Shown: piece by piece, positions 34,690 to 43,509 of the stretch
How positions within the stretch are numbered: the stretch's first letter is position 1
How the letters are laid out: every line of letters begins with the position of its first letter
Source: Pseudolabrys sp. FHR47
GTDB taxonomy: Bacteria > Pseudomonadota > Alphaproteobacteria > Rhizobiales > Xanthobacteraceae
DNA length: 64,000 nucleotides
Direction: 5' to 3'
NCBI RefSeq assembly: GCF_005153485.1
Contig: NZ_CP039740.1
Coordinates: 3,599,001-3,663,000, forward strand
Notes under the pieces: generated by a model
Database searches by the model: none
What the model was told of the DNA's origin: nothing
The model's input: the letters and a program-made list of their open reading frames with translations, nothing else
Made by a program: the position numbers and the translations under genes

Positions 34690-34899
34690 ATGAACTGGTC
34701 GATGTACACGGCCGATCGCACCACCCACCTCAAGATCGTGGTGGTCGGCCTTTTCGCCGCGCTGCTGATCGCCGTCATTGGCATCGCGGCGACGCAACTT
34801 AATCTCGGCACCGACGTTATGACCGCGAAGGGGCCGCAGATTTACAAAGCCGGCCAGCCGGTGGTGCTGACCGTGCGCGAGGGCACGACGATCCGGTGA
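34690..34899 (+). CDS. Small membrane protein (69 aa)
   Basis: One hydrophobic helix (IVVVGLFAALLIAVIGIAA, residues about 16-34) follows a short N-terminus MNWSMYTADRTTHLK; the outer part ends QPVVLTVREGTTIR. A ribosome site GGAGG lies 10 bases before ATG 34690. No family known; the orientation suggests a periplasmic C-terminus. The upstream region 34401-34689 shows no gene. Confidence 0.65.
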   Translation: MNWSMYTADRTTHLKIVVVGLFAALLIAVIGIAATQLNLGTDVMTAKGPQIYKAGQPVVLTVREGTTIR

Positions 34900-34979
34900 C
34901 CGTCCGCCGACTTTCTGACTGGACGACGACTGCTGACGTATGACGACTGAGACGACTGACTGAACCTCCCCAAGACTGG

Positions 34980-35008
34980 ACGCGCCGCTTTGCCGGCGCG
35001 TTTTTTTT
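34980..35008 (+). terminator. Rho-independent terminator
   Basis: ACGCGCCG and CGGCGCGT form the stem, followed by eight T; 80 bases after the small membrane protein gene. Confidence 0.9.
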
Positions 35009-35129
35009 CGCGTGCACGAGCGCAGGTTCCGACGCGGCGAATGATCGCGCCAGGGCGCGGCAACCGGCCTTGAATCGCCGGGCAAAAGCCGCAGGGTGGT
35101 GAGAAGACCGAATCAGCCCGGGACCGTTC

Positions 35130-36284
35130 ATGCTGCGCCGCCTCGTTACCGCCGCCCTGCTCTCGCCACTCGCCGTGATGCTGCCGGCCTGCGCCGGCGG
35201 ATTGCCGACCGGCTCCAGCGTCGCCATCGCCAGCGACTACGAGGCCAAGCGCGCGGCCTGGGAAGCGGCGCGCCGGCCCTATGAAGCGGCGGCGGAAGCC
35301 TATTGGGACGCAGTGAGCGACAAGCGCCGTATCCGCAATGCCAAGCGCCGAACCAACGAACCGATCCTGCTCGACGACTATGTGCTGGAGCAGCCGCCGA
35401 TCTATTCCGGCCCGCCACGCCCGATCGACCCGAACGCGCCGCCGGGACCCAAACCCGGCGAGCCGCCGCCGATCCCCGTCATCGCCGACTTCCTGCGGCA
35501 CGCCAGGACGCAGTTCGGCTTCGTGCCCGACCAGCCGGCGAGCGAGCTCGACTTCAAGCGCGCTTATGCGCGCTACGCGCTCGCCGCGGGCCTGACGCGC
35601 GAGCAGATCGTCGGCGTCTATGCCTTCGAGACCGGCGGCAACGGCACCTACGACACGCAGGCCGGCGTGACGCCCAAGCGCGCCACCGCGATCTCGCCGG
35701 CGGTCGGTTACAACCAGATGCTGTCGACCAATTCGGTATCGATGCTGGCCGAGCATGCCGACATCGTGCTTGCCGCGATGCGCCGCAAGGAAAGAACGCT
35801 GCAGGGCGAGGCAAAGCGCGCCATGGTCCGCAAGATCGAGGCGGTCAAACGCATGATCGCCTATGCCAAGTCGGTACCGGGCAAGTGGAGCGAATACGAC
35901 AAGCTCGCCAAGCAAACGCCGGGCGGCATGGGCATCCACGCGATCGTGCTCGACATCGACATCGGCCCTGTGGTGCAAACGCAGAAGCTTTTGAACTCCG
36001 TGCTATTCGCGCGCATGAAAGGCTATCGCACGCCGCTCACCGCGCCCGAGCTCGAACTGATGAACCTGACCGGCGATTCCACCGGGCTCGACATGGTGAC
36101 CATGCCGGCGGAATTCCGCAGCAAGGTGCCGACCTCGAACTTCTTCCAGCGCAACGGCTACGAGCGCAATCCGGTAGCGCGGCGCACCGGCGTGGTCGGC
36201 AATCTCATCGCCGACATCGACGGCAAGATGCAACGCGGCGCGCAGGCCGCCGGCTCGAAGGAATTGGCGGCGGCGGCGAATTGA
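35130..36284 (+). CDS. Putative lipoprotein with lysozyme-like (lytic transglycosylase) features
   Basis: A 384-residue exported protein with a lipobox-type start (MLRRLVTAALLSPLAVMLPAC, acylated cysteine about C21). A charged linker and a proline-rich stretch lead to a helical domain in which FETGGNGTYDTQAGV and AISPAVGYNQM recall the glutamate and SxxGxxQ motifs of lytic transglycosylases; the putative catalytic glutamate would be in FETGG. It might trim peptidoglycan at the envelope (inference). No close family name can be given. Confidence 0.55.
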   Translation: MLRRLVTAALLSPLAVMLPACAGGLPTGSSVAIASDYEAKRAAWEAARRPYEAAAEAYWDAVSDKRRIRNAKRRTNEPILLDDYVLEQPPIYSGPPRPIDPNAPPGPKPGEPPPIPVIADFLRHARTQFGFVPDQPASELDFKRAYARYALAAGLTREQIVGVYAFETGGNGTYDTQAGVTPKRATAISPAVGYNQMLSTNSVSMLAEHADIVLAAMRRKERTLQGEAKRAMVRKIEAVKRMIAYAKSVPGKWSEYDKLAKQTPGGMGIHAIVLDIDIGPVVQTQKLLNSVLFARMKGYRTPLTAPELELMNLTGDSTGLDMVTMPAEFRSKVPTSNFFQRNGYERNPVARRTGVVGNLIADIDGKMQRGAQAAGSKELAAAAN

Positions 36285-36299
36285 GGCGTTGCGCCGTCC

Positions 36300-37583
36300 T
36301 CAATCCAGCAGCGCGCGCGGCAGCCAGGTCGAGATCGCCGGGATGTAGGTCACCAGCATCAGCGCGATGAACATTGCGATGTAGAACGGCCAGATCTTGC
36401 GGGTCACCTGCTCTATCGACAGTTTCGCCACCGCGCAGCCGACGAATAGAACCGACCCCACCGGCGGCGTCACCAGACCGATGCCGAGATTGACGAGCAT
36501 GATGATGCCGAAGTGCACCGGATCGACACCGAAACTCGTGACCACCGGCAACAGAATCGGCGTGCAGATCAGGATCAGCGGCGCCATATCCATCAGCGTG
36601 CCGAGACACAACAGGAGGATGTTGATCAGGAACAGGATGACGTATTTGTTGTCGGAGATGGTAAGGAAGAACGCCGTCACCTTCGCCGGCAACTGTGCCA
36701 GCGCCATGATGTAGCCAAAGCTCGACGCAAAGGCGATCAGCATCATGACGAGGCCGACCGTCTTCATCGTGCGGTGCACGAGCAGATGCAGGTCGCGCCA
36801 GCGATAGTCGCGGTAGATGAACATCGTGACGAAGAAGGCCCAGACACAGGCCACCGCCGCGGCCTCGGTAGCGGTGAAGACGCCGCCGAGAATGCCGCCG
36901 GTAATGATGATCATGGTGACGAGGCCCCACATGGCCTCGACCGCCGCCGTTATCGCCTGCCTGAAGGGCACCACTTCGCCCTTCGGATAGTTCTCCTTGT
37001 AGGCAATGATCAGCACGAGAATGGCGAGCGACAGACCGAGCAGCAGGCCCGGGAAGAAGCCGGCAACCAGCAGATGGCCGATCGAAACAGAACCGCCGAC
37101 TGCCAGCGAATAGATCACTGCGTTGTGGCTCGGCGGAATGAGGATGGCCTGAACCGAGCCGCAGATCGTTACATTGGTGGCGAAGACGCGCGAATAGCCG
37201 GCCTTCTCCATCTGCGGGATCATCACCGAGCCGATCGACGAGGTATCGGCGACGGACGAACCGGAGATGCAGCCAAACAGGCTCGAGGCGCAGATATTGA
37301 CCAGCGCCAGACCACCGCGGATGAAACCGACAAATATGCTGGCGAAAGCGATCAGACGCCGCGCCATGCCGCCTTCGGCCATGATGGCGCCGGCCAGCAC
37401 GAAGAAGGGAATAGCGAGCAGCGAAAACTTGCTGATGCCGTCCGAGATTTTCAGCATCACCGCTTCGAGCGGAATGTCGATCCAGAAAGCGCCCACCAGC
37501 GCCGCGGCGCCGAGCGCATAGGCGACAGGCACGCCTATGGCGATCAGTACGAACAGGCTGCCAAGCAGAATAAGGGCTTCCAC
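36300..37583 (-). CDS. dctM: TRAP transporter large permease (DctM)
   Basis: A 427-residue inner-membrane protein with about twelve hydrophobic segments. Typical DctM blocks are GGLALVNICASSLFGCISGSS as a conserved signature, IPQMEKAGYSRVFATNVT and GTLMDMAPLILICTPILLPV. It uses the sodium gradient to import organic acids caught by the binding protein. Third gene of the minus-strand dctP-dctQ-dctM set, 16 bases after dctQ. Confidence 0.93.
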   Translation of the reverse strand: MEALILLGSLFVLIAIGVPVAYALGAAALVGAFWIDIPLEAVMLKISDGISKFSLLAIPFFVLAGAIMAEGGMARRLIAFASIFVGFIRGGLALVNICASSLFGCISGSSVADTSSIGSVMIPQMEKAGYSRVFATNVTICGSVQAILIPPSHNAVIYSLAVGGSVSIGHLLVAGFFPGLLLGLSLAILVLIIAYKENYPKGEVVPFRQAITAAVEAMWGLVTMIIITGGILGGVFTATEAAAVACVWAFFVTMFIYRDYRWRDLHLLVHRTMKTVGLVMMLIAFASSFGYIMALAQLPAKVTAFFLTISDNKYVILFLINILLLCLGTLMDMAPLILICTPILLPVVTSFGVDPVHFGIIMLVNLGIGLVTPPVGSVLFVGCAVAKLSIEQVTRKIWPFYIAMFIALMLVTYIPAISTWLPRALLD

Positions 37584-37599
37584 GTTTCTCTCCCGGCTT

Positions 37600-38115
37600 T
37601 CAGTCGGCGCTGACCGGTTCGCGATGGACGAGCGAGTTCTCGTCCGGCGGACCGATCCAGACCTGTTCGATAATGAAAAGCAGCGTGATGAAGCCGCCGA
37701 CGGGAATCGGCAGATAGGTCACGCCGACCGAGAGAAACGGAAACTCCGCGATGGTATTGCTCCAGGTCACATCGACGAGCTTGATGCCCCAGATGACGGC
37801 GAACAGGCTGATCGCCGCCATGACGCCGTCACGGGCGTAGCGCGCGGCACGGCCGCCGGCGGGCGGCAGCGCGTCAACCACCATCGTCACCGCGATATGG
37901 ACGCTGGCGCGGTAGCAGGCGGCGCCGGCGATAAACGTGAACAGGATGATGAGAAGAACCGCCAGTGGCTCTGGCCAGGACGAGGCGCTGTTGAGGACGT
38001 AGCGGGTGAACACGCCGTAAGGGATGATCAGCGTCACGATGACAAGGCACAGCCCCGCGACCATCGCACAGATGAAATACAGGGCTTCCATCGCCCTGGC
38101 ATAAGCAGCCTTCAT
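37600..38115 (-). CDS. dctQ: TRAP transporter small permease (DctQ)
   Basis: A 171-residue protein with four hydrophobic segments; GVFTRYVLNSASSWPEPLAV and YRASVHIAVTMVVDALP are the usual DctQ motifs. ATG 38115 is chosen with GGGGCGGGG upstream; the earlier in-frame ATG at 38151 would add a polar extension. Lies between dctP and dctM. Confidence 0.88.
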   Translation of the reverse strand: MKAAYARAMEALYFICAMVAGLCLVIVTLIIPYGVFTRYVLNSASSWPEPLAVLLIILFTFIAGAACYRASVHIAVTMVVDALPPAGGRAARYARDGVMAAISLFAVIWGIKLVDVTWSNTIAEFPFLSVGVTYLPIPVGGFITLLFIIEQVWIGPPDENSLVHREPVSAD

Positions 38116-38197
38116 GGCCCCGCCCCGAATATTTCCACAGTGATGATGCAAGACCGGCGCCGGTGGAAAGCCGGCGCCGGCCCGCAGGTGCGTCAGG

Positions 38198-39187
38198 TTA
38201 CTTCACGTCCTGAATGCGCTTGACCAGGTCAGCATACTTGGCGCCGTACTTGTCCCAGACCGGCTTCACCGCGTCCTGGAAGGGCTTCTTGTCGGCGATG
38301 GTGATAACGTTCACGCCGGCGGCCTTGATCTTGTCCATCGAGACCTTGACGCGGGCGTCCCACAGCTTGCGCTGTTCGAGCTGGGTTTCCTTGCCAAACT
38401 TCAGGATCAGGGCCTGATCCTCCTTCGACATCGCATCGAAGGCCTTGCGCGAGAACACCAGGATTTCCGGAATGATCAGATGTTCGGTGAGGGTGTAGTG
38501 CTTGGCGATCGGGAAGTGGCCGAACGAATCGTAGCTCGGCGGGTTGTTCTCCGCGCCGTCAACGACGCCGGTCTGCAGCGCGTTCATCACCTGGTCCATG
38601 CCCATAGCGACGCCGTTGCCGCCGAGCGCATTGGCAGTGTCGACGAAGATCGGGTTGCCCATCATGCGGAACTTGAGGCCCTTGAGGTCCTCAACCGACT
38701 TGATGTCGCGCACCTTGTTGTAGAAGCTGCGGGCACCGGCATCCATCCAGGCTAGGCCGATCAGGCCGGTCTTCGGGTTGTCGGTGATCTTCTTCAAGAG
38801 TTCGTCGCCGATCGGGCCGTCGATCACCGCGCGCATATGCTTCACGTCGCGGAACACGAACGGCATGTTGAAGACGTTGAGATCGTCGACCACCGAACCG
38901 ACCGGGCCGACGCTGACGCGGGCGATCTGCAGCGCGCCGATCTGGGCCTGTTCGATCATTTCCTTTTCGCCGCCGAGCTGCATCGACGGATACATCTGGA
39001 TCGACAGGCGGCCGTTGGTCGCCTGCTCAAGCTTCTTGCCCATCTGCACGACTGCTTCGACGGTCGGATAGCCGAGCGGATGGACGTCGGCGGCTTTCAG
39101 CACGGTCTTCTGGGCGAGCGCTGGACCAGCAAGCGTTACCGCGGCGGCGACAAGGCCCGCGGTCAGAATCGTTCTGCGTGTTTGCAT
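38198..39187 (-). CDS. dctP: TRAP transporter substrate-binding protein (DctP)
   Basis: Periplasmic binding protein of 329 residues with a twin-arginine-like leader (MQTRRTILTAGLVAAA..GPALAQ). Family blocks: MYPSMQLGGEKEMIEQAQIG, LKGLKFRMMGNPIFVDTANA, GVVDGAENNPPSYDSFGHF. The arginine in FRMMGNP is the usual carboxylate contact. Given the adjacent FadR-type regulator and uronate dehydrogenase, the ligand may be a sugar acid such as galacturonate or glucuronate (inference). Confidence 0.92.
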   Translation of the reverse strand: MQTRRTILTAGLVAAAVTLAGPALAQKTVLKAADVHPLGYPTVEAVVQMGKKLEQATNGRLSIQMYPSMQLGGEKEMIEQAQIGALQIARVSVGPVGSVVDDLNVFNMPFVFRDVKHMRAVIDGPIGDELLKKITDNPKTGLIGLAWMDAGARSFYNKVRDIKSVEDLKGLKFRMMGNPIFVDTANALGGNGVAMGMDQVMNALQTGVVDGAENNPPSYDSFGHFPIAKHYTLTEHLIIPEILVFSRKAFDAMSKEDQALILKFGKETQLEQRKLWDARVKVSMDKIKAAGVNVITIADKKPFQDAVKPVWDKYGAKYADLVKRIQDVK

Positions 39188-39280
39188 GATGTGTCTTCCT
39201 CCCTTGTATTTCTTTTCGTGCGAGCTAGCGTTTCCGAAGACGCGCCGATTGATCGGCGGGGGGCCTCGTGCTACTCATCA

Positions 39281-39295
39281 GGTCATATGATGACC
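39281..39295. promoter_or_regulatory. Inverted repeat, candidate FadR-type operator
   Basis: GGTCAT-ATG-ATGACC is a perfect 6-3-6 inverted repeat in the 146-base divergent region between dctP and the FadR-type gene. FadR-subfamily GntR regulators bind sites with GT and AC half-sites, so this is a likely operator for both directions. Confidence 0.6.
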
Positions 39296-39333
39296 GGAGC
39301 GGCCGGCGCCGGTCAAGGTGGTGGACTGTCCGA

Positions 39334-40071
39334 TTGAATAAAAATCTTTCCCTCCTCAAACCGATCGAGGCGCCGCGCGGCCTCACCGCGGAGATCGTGG
39401 CGCGGCTCACCGCCGACATCATCAGCGGCAAGCTGCTGCCCGGTTCGCGCCTGCCGACCGAACAGGAAATGATTGCCGCCACAGGCGTTTCGCGCACGGT
39501 GATCCGCGAGGCGGTTGCCGCCTTGCGCGCCGACAAGCTGGTGGTCAGCCGCCAGGGCATTGGCACCTTTGTCGCCGAGAAGGTCCGCCGGCCGTTCCGT
39601 GTGGAATTCGACGAGCACTCATCGCTCCGCGACGTGCTCAACGTCATGGAGCTGCGCACCGGCATCGAGGTCGAGGCCGCCGGGCTCGCGGCCGAACGCG
39701 CCACGCCGGCCCAGATCAGGAAGATCACCGAGCGCTTCGAGGCTATCCAGACCGCGATCGACGCCGGCGAAAACGCCGTCGATCAGGACTTCACCTTTCA
39801 CTGCGAGATCGCCGAGGCCACCAACAATCCGCAGTTCAAGGTTTTTCTCGAATATCTCGGCAGCGTCGTCATTCCGCGCCAGACCGTATGGGGCCGCAGC
39901 GCGCCGCTGCTTCGCCGCAACAATCTCACTTTATTCCAGCGCGAGCACGCCAAGATCTTGTCCGCGATCCGCACCCACGATGTCGCCAAAGCGCGCACCG
40001 CCATGCATGCGCATCTCGGCGCCAGCCGCGATCGGCACCAGAAACTGGCGGCGGAGTTGGGGATCAAATAA
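39334..40071 (+). CDS. FadR-family (GntR) transcriptional regulator
   Basis: A 245-residue regulator. The winged helix begins GLTAEIVARLTADIISGKLLPGSRLPTEQEM with recognition helix VSRTVIREAVAALRADKLV; the FCD ligand domain holds metal-ligand residues in DFTFHCEIAEATNN and HAHL. TTG 39334 is taken as start (a purine-rich AAGGTGG lies upstream); an upstream reading overlaps the operator. Divergent to the TRAP genes, it likely controls both units. Confidence 0.87.
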   Translation: MNKNLSLLKPIEAPRGLTAEIVARLTADIISGKLLPGSRLPTEQEMIAATGVSRTVIREAVAALRADKLVVSRQGIGTFVAEKVRRPFRVEFDEHSSLRDVLNVMELRTGIEVEAAGLAAERATPAQIRKITERFEAIQTAIDAGENAVDQDFTFHCEIAEATNNPQFKVFLEYLGSVVIPRQTVWGRSAPLLRRNNLTLFQREHAKILSAIRTHDVAKARTAMHAHLGASRDRHQKLAAELGIK

Positions 40072-40073
40072 TT

Positions 40074-40877
40074 ATGAAACTACTCGTTACCGGCGCCGCC
40101 GGCGGTATAGGCACGCGGCTGCGGCAGATGCTGCCGGCGATCTACAAGGACATCCGCTGGAGCGACATCAGGAAGCCCGACGACCTCGCCGCCGGCGCCA
40201 AATTCGTCGCCGCCGATCTTGCCGACATGACGCAGGTCGAGAAGATCGTCGACGGCATCGACGGCATCGTCCATCTCGGCGGCTTCTCGGTCGAAGGTCC
40301 TTGGGAGACGATCCTGCAGGCCAACATCATCGGTACTTATAATCTGTTCGAGGCGGCGTATCGCGCCGGCGTCAAGCGCGTGATCTTCGCCACCTCGAAC
40401 CACGCGGTCGGCATGTATCCGCGCGCGCAGAAGATCGGCGTCAATGTCACCGTGCGGCCGGACTCGCGCTACGGCGTTTCCAAGTGCTTCGGCGAGGCGC
40501 TCGGCGCGATGTATGCCGACAAGCACGGCCTGCGCGTCACTTGCATCAGAATCGGCAATTTCGGCGACAAGCCGATCGACCAGCGCCGGCTGTCGATCTT
40601 TCTGCACCCGGAGGACCTGGTGCAGCTCCTGCGCATCGGGCTCGAGCATCCAGAAATCAAATACGAGATATTCTACGGCGCCTCCGACAACGCCGCCGCG
40701 TGGTGGGACAATTCCAACGCCCACAGGTTCGGCTACCGGCCGAAGCACAAGGCCGAGGACTTCCGCGCCGAGGCGATGGCGGCGCAGGCCAAACTGCCGC
40801 CCGATCCGGTGGGCGACACTTTCCAGGGCGGCGCCTTCTCCAGCGCCGAATACGACGCCGACAAGCGGCAGTCCTGA
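40074..40877 (+). CDS. Uronate dehydrogenase-like NAD-dependent epimerase-family enzyme
   Basis: A 267-residue SDR: MKLLVTGAAGGIGTRLRQ is the Rossmann start, HLGGFSVEGPWETILQANIIG and SRYGVSKCFGEALG (catalytic Tyr/Lys) fit Udh, which oxidises D-glucuronate or D-galacturonate to the aldaro-lactone. WWDNSNAHRFGYRP is a typical later segment. It starts 2 bases after the regulator, so they are co-expressed and support a uronate uptake/oxidation module with the TRAP system. Confidence 0.82.
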   Translation: MKLLVTGAAGGIGTRLRQMLPAIYKDIRWSDIRKPDDLAAGAKFVAADLADMTQVEKIVDGIDGIVHLGGFSVEGPWETILQANIIGTYNLFEAAYRAGVKRVIFATSNHAVGMYPRAQKIGVNVTVRPDSRYGVSKCFGEALGAMYADKHGLRVTCIRIGNFGDKPIDQRRLSIFLHPEDLVQLLRIGLEHPEIKYEIFYGASDNAAAWWDNSNAHRFGYRPKHKAEDFRAEAMAAQAKLPPDPVGDTFQGGAFSSAEYDADKRQS

Positions 40878-40962
40878 CCCAAAAAGCTACGCTTTCGCCG
40901 GCACCCTCGGTGGCGAATTCGGCAATGCGGCGGCCCGCCCCGGTGTGCTAGGGTTCCCGGCC

Positions 40963-42714
40963 ATGGATCACATTGCCGGGACTGCCGAATTGCTCGATCG
41001 CGCCTCAGACAGACAGGGTTCACTCACCCTCCCCGCCGACATGTTCGGCTACCGCCTCCTCGCCGACCCGCGGCTCAACAAGGGCACCGCCTTCACCGAG
41101 GACGAACGCACCGCCTTCCGCCTGCACGGCCTGCTGCCGCCGACCGTCGTCAGCATCGACGACCAGGTCAATCGCCGCCTGCACGCCTTCCGGGAATTCC
41201 ACACCGACCTTGAGCGCTACGCCTTCCTGCGCGACCTGCAGGACACCAACGAAACGCTTTACTACGCGCTGCTCGGCCGCCACGTCGAAGAGCTTTTGCC
41301 CATCGTCTACACGCCGACCGTCGGCGCCGGCTGCGCCTCCTTCAGCCGGCTCTTCCGCAAGCCGCGCGGCGTCTTCCTGTCGATTCCACATCGCTCGCGC
41401 ATCCGCGAGATTCTCGCCAACCCTCAATTCGACAAGACCGAGGTCATCGTCGTCACCGACGGCGAACGCATTCTCGGCCTCGGCGACCAAGGCGCCGGCG
41501 GCATGGGCATCCCGATCGGCAAGCTGGCGCTGTATACCGCGTGCGGCGGCATCGGCCCGGCGACCGCGCTGCCGATCCTGCTCGATGTCGGCACCGACAA
41601 TGAAGCCAATCTCGCCGATCCGCTCTATATCGGCTGGCGACACAAGCGCGTGCGCGGCGAGGAATATGACTCGTTCGTCGCCGAGTTCATCGCCGCGGTG
41701 AAAGAGCGATGGCCGCATGTCCTCCTGCAATGGGAGGACTTCGCCAAGGCCAACGCCACGCGCCTGCTCGAGCGCTATCGCGGCCAGCTCTGCAGCTTCA
41801 ACGACGATATCCAGGGCACCGCCGCGGTCGCGACCGGCGCGCTGCTCGCCGCCATCAACGTCACCGGCGAGCCGATGGAGCGCCAGCGCATCGCCATTCT
41901 CGGCGGCGGCTCGGCCGGCTGCGGCATCGCCGGGCTGTTGATGGAAGCGATGGTCGATGCCGGGCTCAATCCGGAGGACGCCGCCAGCCGCTTCTATTTG
42001 GTCGACAAGGACGGCCTGCTCGTCGAGGGCATGAACGACATCGTGCCGTTCCAGCGCGCCTTCGTGCAGAAGCGCGAGGCGGTCGCCAAATGGACGCTCG
42101 GCAATCCGAGCCGCATCTCGCTGCTCGATGTCATCTACAATGCCAAACCGACGGCGCTGATCGGCGTCTCGGCGCAGGCCGGCGCCTTCACCGAAAGCGT
42201 GGTGCGCGGCATGGCGCACATCAACAAGCGGCCGATCATCTTCCCGCTGTCGAACCCGGTATCCTGCGCCGAAGCCAACCCCGCCGATATCGAGCGCTGG
42301 AGCGAAGGCCGCGCCGTGATCGGCGCTGGCTCGCCGTTCCCGCCGCTCAAGCGTGGCGGCCAGCCTTTCGCGGTCGACCAGACCAACAACTCCTACATCT
42401 TCCCCGGCGTCGGTCTCGGCACCATCGCGACGCGCGCGACCCGCATCACCGACACCATGTTCATGGCCGCGGCCAAGGCGCTCGCCGGCATGTCGCCGGC
42501 GCGCCACGATCCCAACGCCAATCTTTTGCCGCGCGTGACGCAGCTCAGCGACGTCGCCATCGACGTCGCCATCGCCGTTGGAAAACAAGCTTATACCGAA
42601 GGCCTGACCGAGGGCATCGACAGCAAAGCCGATGTCGAAGAAGCCGTGCGCACTAAAATGTGGACCCCGCGCTATCTGGCTTATCAGCGTTCCATGGCCG
42701 GCCCCTATGTCTGA
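40963..42714 (+). CDS. maeA: NAD-dependent malic enzyme
   Basis: Oxidative decarboxylation of malate to pyruvate; 583 residues, the size of the E. coli MaeA-type enzyme and lacking the phosphotransacetylase extension common in rhizobial DME/TME. Motifs: ELLPIVYTPTVGAGC, VTDGERILGLGDQGAGGMGI, FNDDIQGTAAV and the nucleotide-binding ILGGGSAGCGIAGLL. ATG 40963 is used; a longer frame reaches into the upstream gene and is rejected. Confidence 0.93.
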   Translation: MDHIAGTAELLDRASDRQGSLTLPADMFGYRLLADPRLNKGTAFTEDERTAFRLHGLLPPTVVSIDDQVNRRLHAFREFHTDLERYAFLRDLQDTNETLYYALLGRHVEELLPIVYTPTVGAGCASFSRLFRKPRGVFLSIPHRSRIREILANPQFDKTEVIVVTDGERILGLGDQGAGGMGIPIGKLALYTACGGIGPATALPILLDVGTDNEANLADPLYIGWRHKRVRGEEYDSFVAEFIAAVKERWPHVLLQWEDFAKANATRLLERYRGQLCSFNDDIQGTAAVATGALLAAINVTGEPMERQRIAILGGGSAGCGIAGLLMEAMVDAGLNPEDAASRFYLVDKDGLLVEGMNDIVPFQRAFVQKREAVAKWTLGNPSRISLLDVIYNAKPTALIGVSAQAGAFTESVVRGMAHINKRPIIFPLSNPVSCAEANPADIERWSEGRAVIGAGSPFPPLKRGGQPFAVDQTNNSYIFPGVGLGTIATRATRITDTMFMAAAKALAGMSPARHDPNANLLPRVTQLSDVAIDVAIAVGKQAYTEGLTEGIDSKADVEEAVRTKMWTPRYLAYQRSMAGPYV

Positions 42715-42780
42715 GGCGGCGGGCCGGCCTCAAGCCACTGGGCGAACAACTGCGCGACGAAATGACGGGACGCTGAGCGC

Positions 42781-43194
42781 ATGAACAAAAGCGACTACCC
42801 ATCCTGGGCGATGGACACCATCCGTTTCGCCGACACCGACAAGCTCGGCCACGTCAACAACGCCGCGTTCTCGACCTTTCTCGAAACCGGCCGCACGCAT
42901 TTCCTGCTCGATCGGGAGAAACCGCTCAACCAGCCGGGCACAAGTTTCGTCATCGCCAAGCTGATTCTCGACTTCAAGGCCGAGATGCACTGGCCCGGCC
43001 AGGCGCATATCGGCACGCGCTGCAAGAGCATCGGCCGCTCGTCTTTCGTACTGGAGCAGGTCATTCTTCAGGACGACACCGTCGCCGCGCTGGCCGAGAC
43101 GGTGATGGTGATGTTCGATGAGACCACGCGCAAATCGACGCCGCTGTCGGACATCGCCATCGCGCGGCTGAAGGAGATTCAGGTGGTTTCATGA
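42781..43194 (+). CDS. Acyl-CoA thioesterase (4HBT hotdog family)
   Basis: A 137-residue hotdog-fold thioesterase. IRFADTDKLGHVNNAAFSTFLETGR contains the aspartate and the GHVNN turn of the 4-hydroxybenzoyl-CoA thioesterase family. It overlaps the next small gene by 4 bases. Physiological acyl group unknown. Confidence 0.87.
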   Translation: MNKSDYPSWAMDTIRFADTDKLGHVNNAAFSTFLETGRTHFLLDREKPLNQPGTSFVIAKLILDFKAEMHWPGQAHIGTRCKSIGRSSFVLEQVILQDDTVAALAETVMVMFDETTRKSTPLSDIAIARLKEIQVVS

Positions 43195-43493
43195 TGCGCG
43201 CTGTCATTGTCGCGATCGCATTGCTCGCCTCCCCCGCGCTCGCCCAAGATATCCGCGGGCTCGAGGTCTGTACCGCCGAAAAGCAGATGGAGCGGCGTAC
43301 CTCCTGCCTGCAGGCCAATACCGAATTCCTGCATCAAACGCTCGATCGCCAGCAGCGCGAGGCGCGGCGGCAGCTCGCCGCCTCGGATGCCGAGATCGCG
43401 GCGCTGAAATCGCGGCTGGCAAAGCTGGAAGACGAACTGGCGCAGTTGAAAAAAGCCGCGGCGGCCAATAAACCGGCCGCCGACAAGAAGTAG
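43191..43493 (+). CDS. Small secreted coiled-coil protein
   Basis: A 100-residue protein with a signal peptide ([19 protein letters not shown]) and a long helix [20 protein letters not shown] with heptad spacing, probably a coiled coil, ending in a Lys/Ala tail. Two cysteines (EVCTAEK, TSCLQA) near the start may form a disulfide. Function unknown; co-translated with the thioesterase gene. Confidence 0.65.
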   Translation: MMRAVIVAIALLASPALAQDIRGLEVCTAEKQMERRTSCLQANTEFLHQTLDRQQREARRQLAASDAEIAALKSRLAKLEDELAQLKKAAAANKPAADKK

Positions 43494-43509
43494 CCCACGG
43501 GCAGATGCC

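Noticed and set aside
41020..42588. A 522-residue minus-strand frame opposite malic enzyme
   Set aside because: Antisense of a well-supported enzyme, no motifs, no ribosome site seen.
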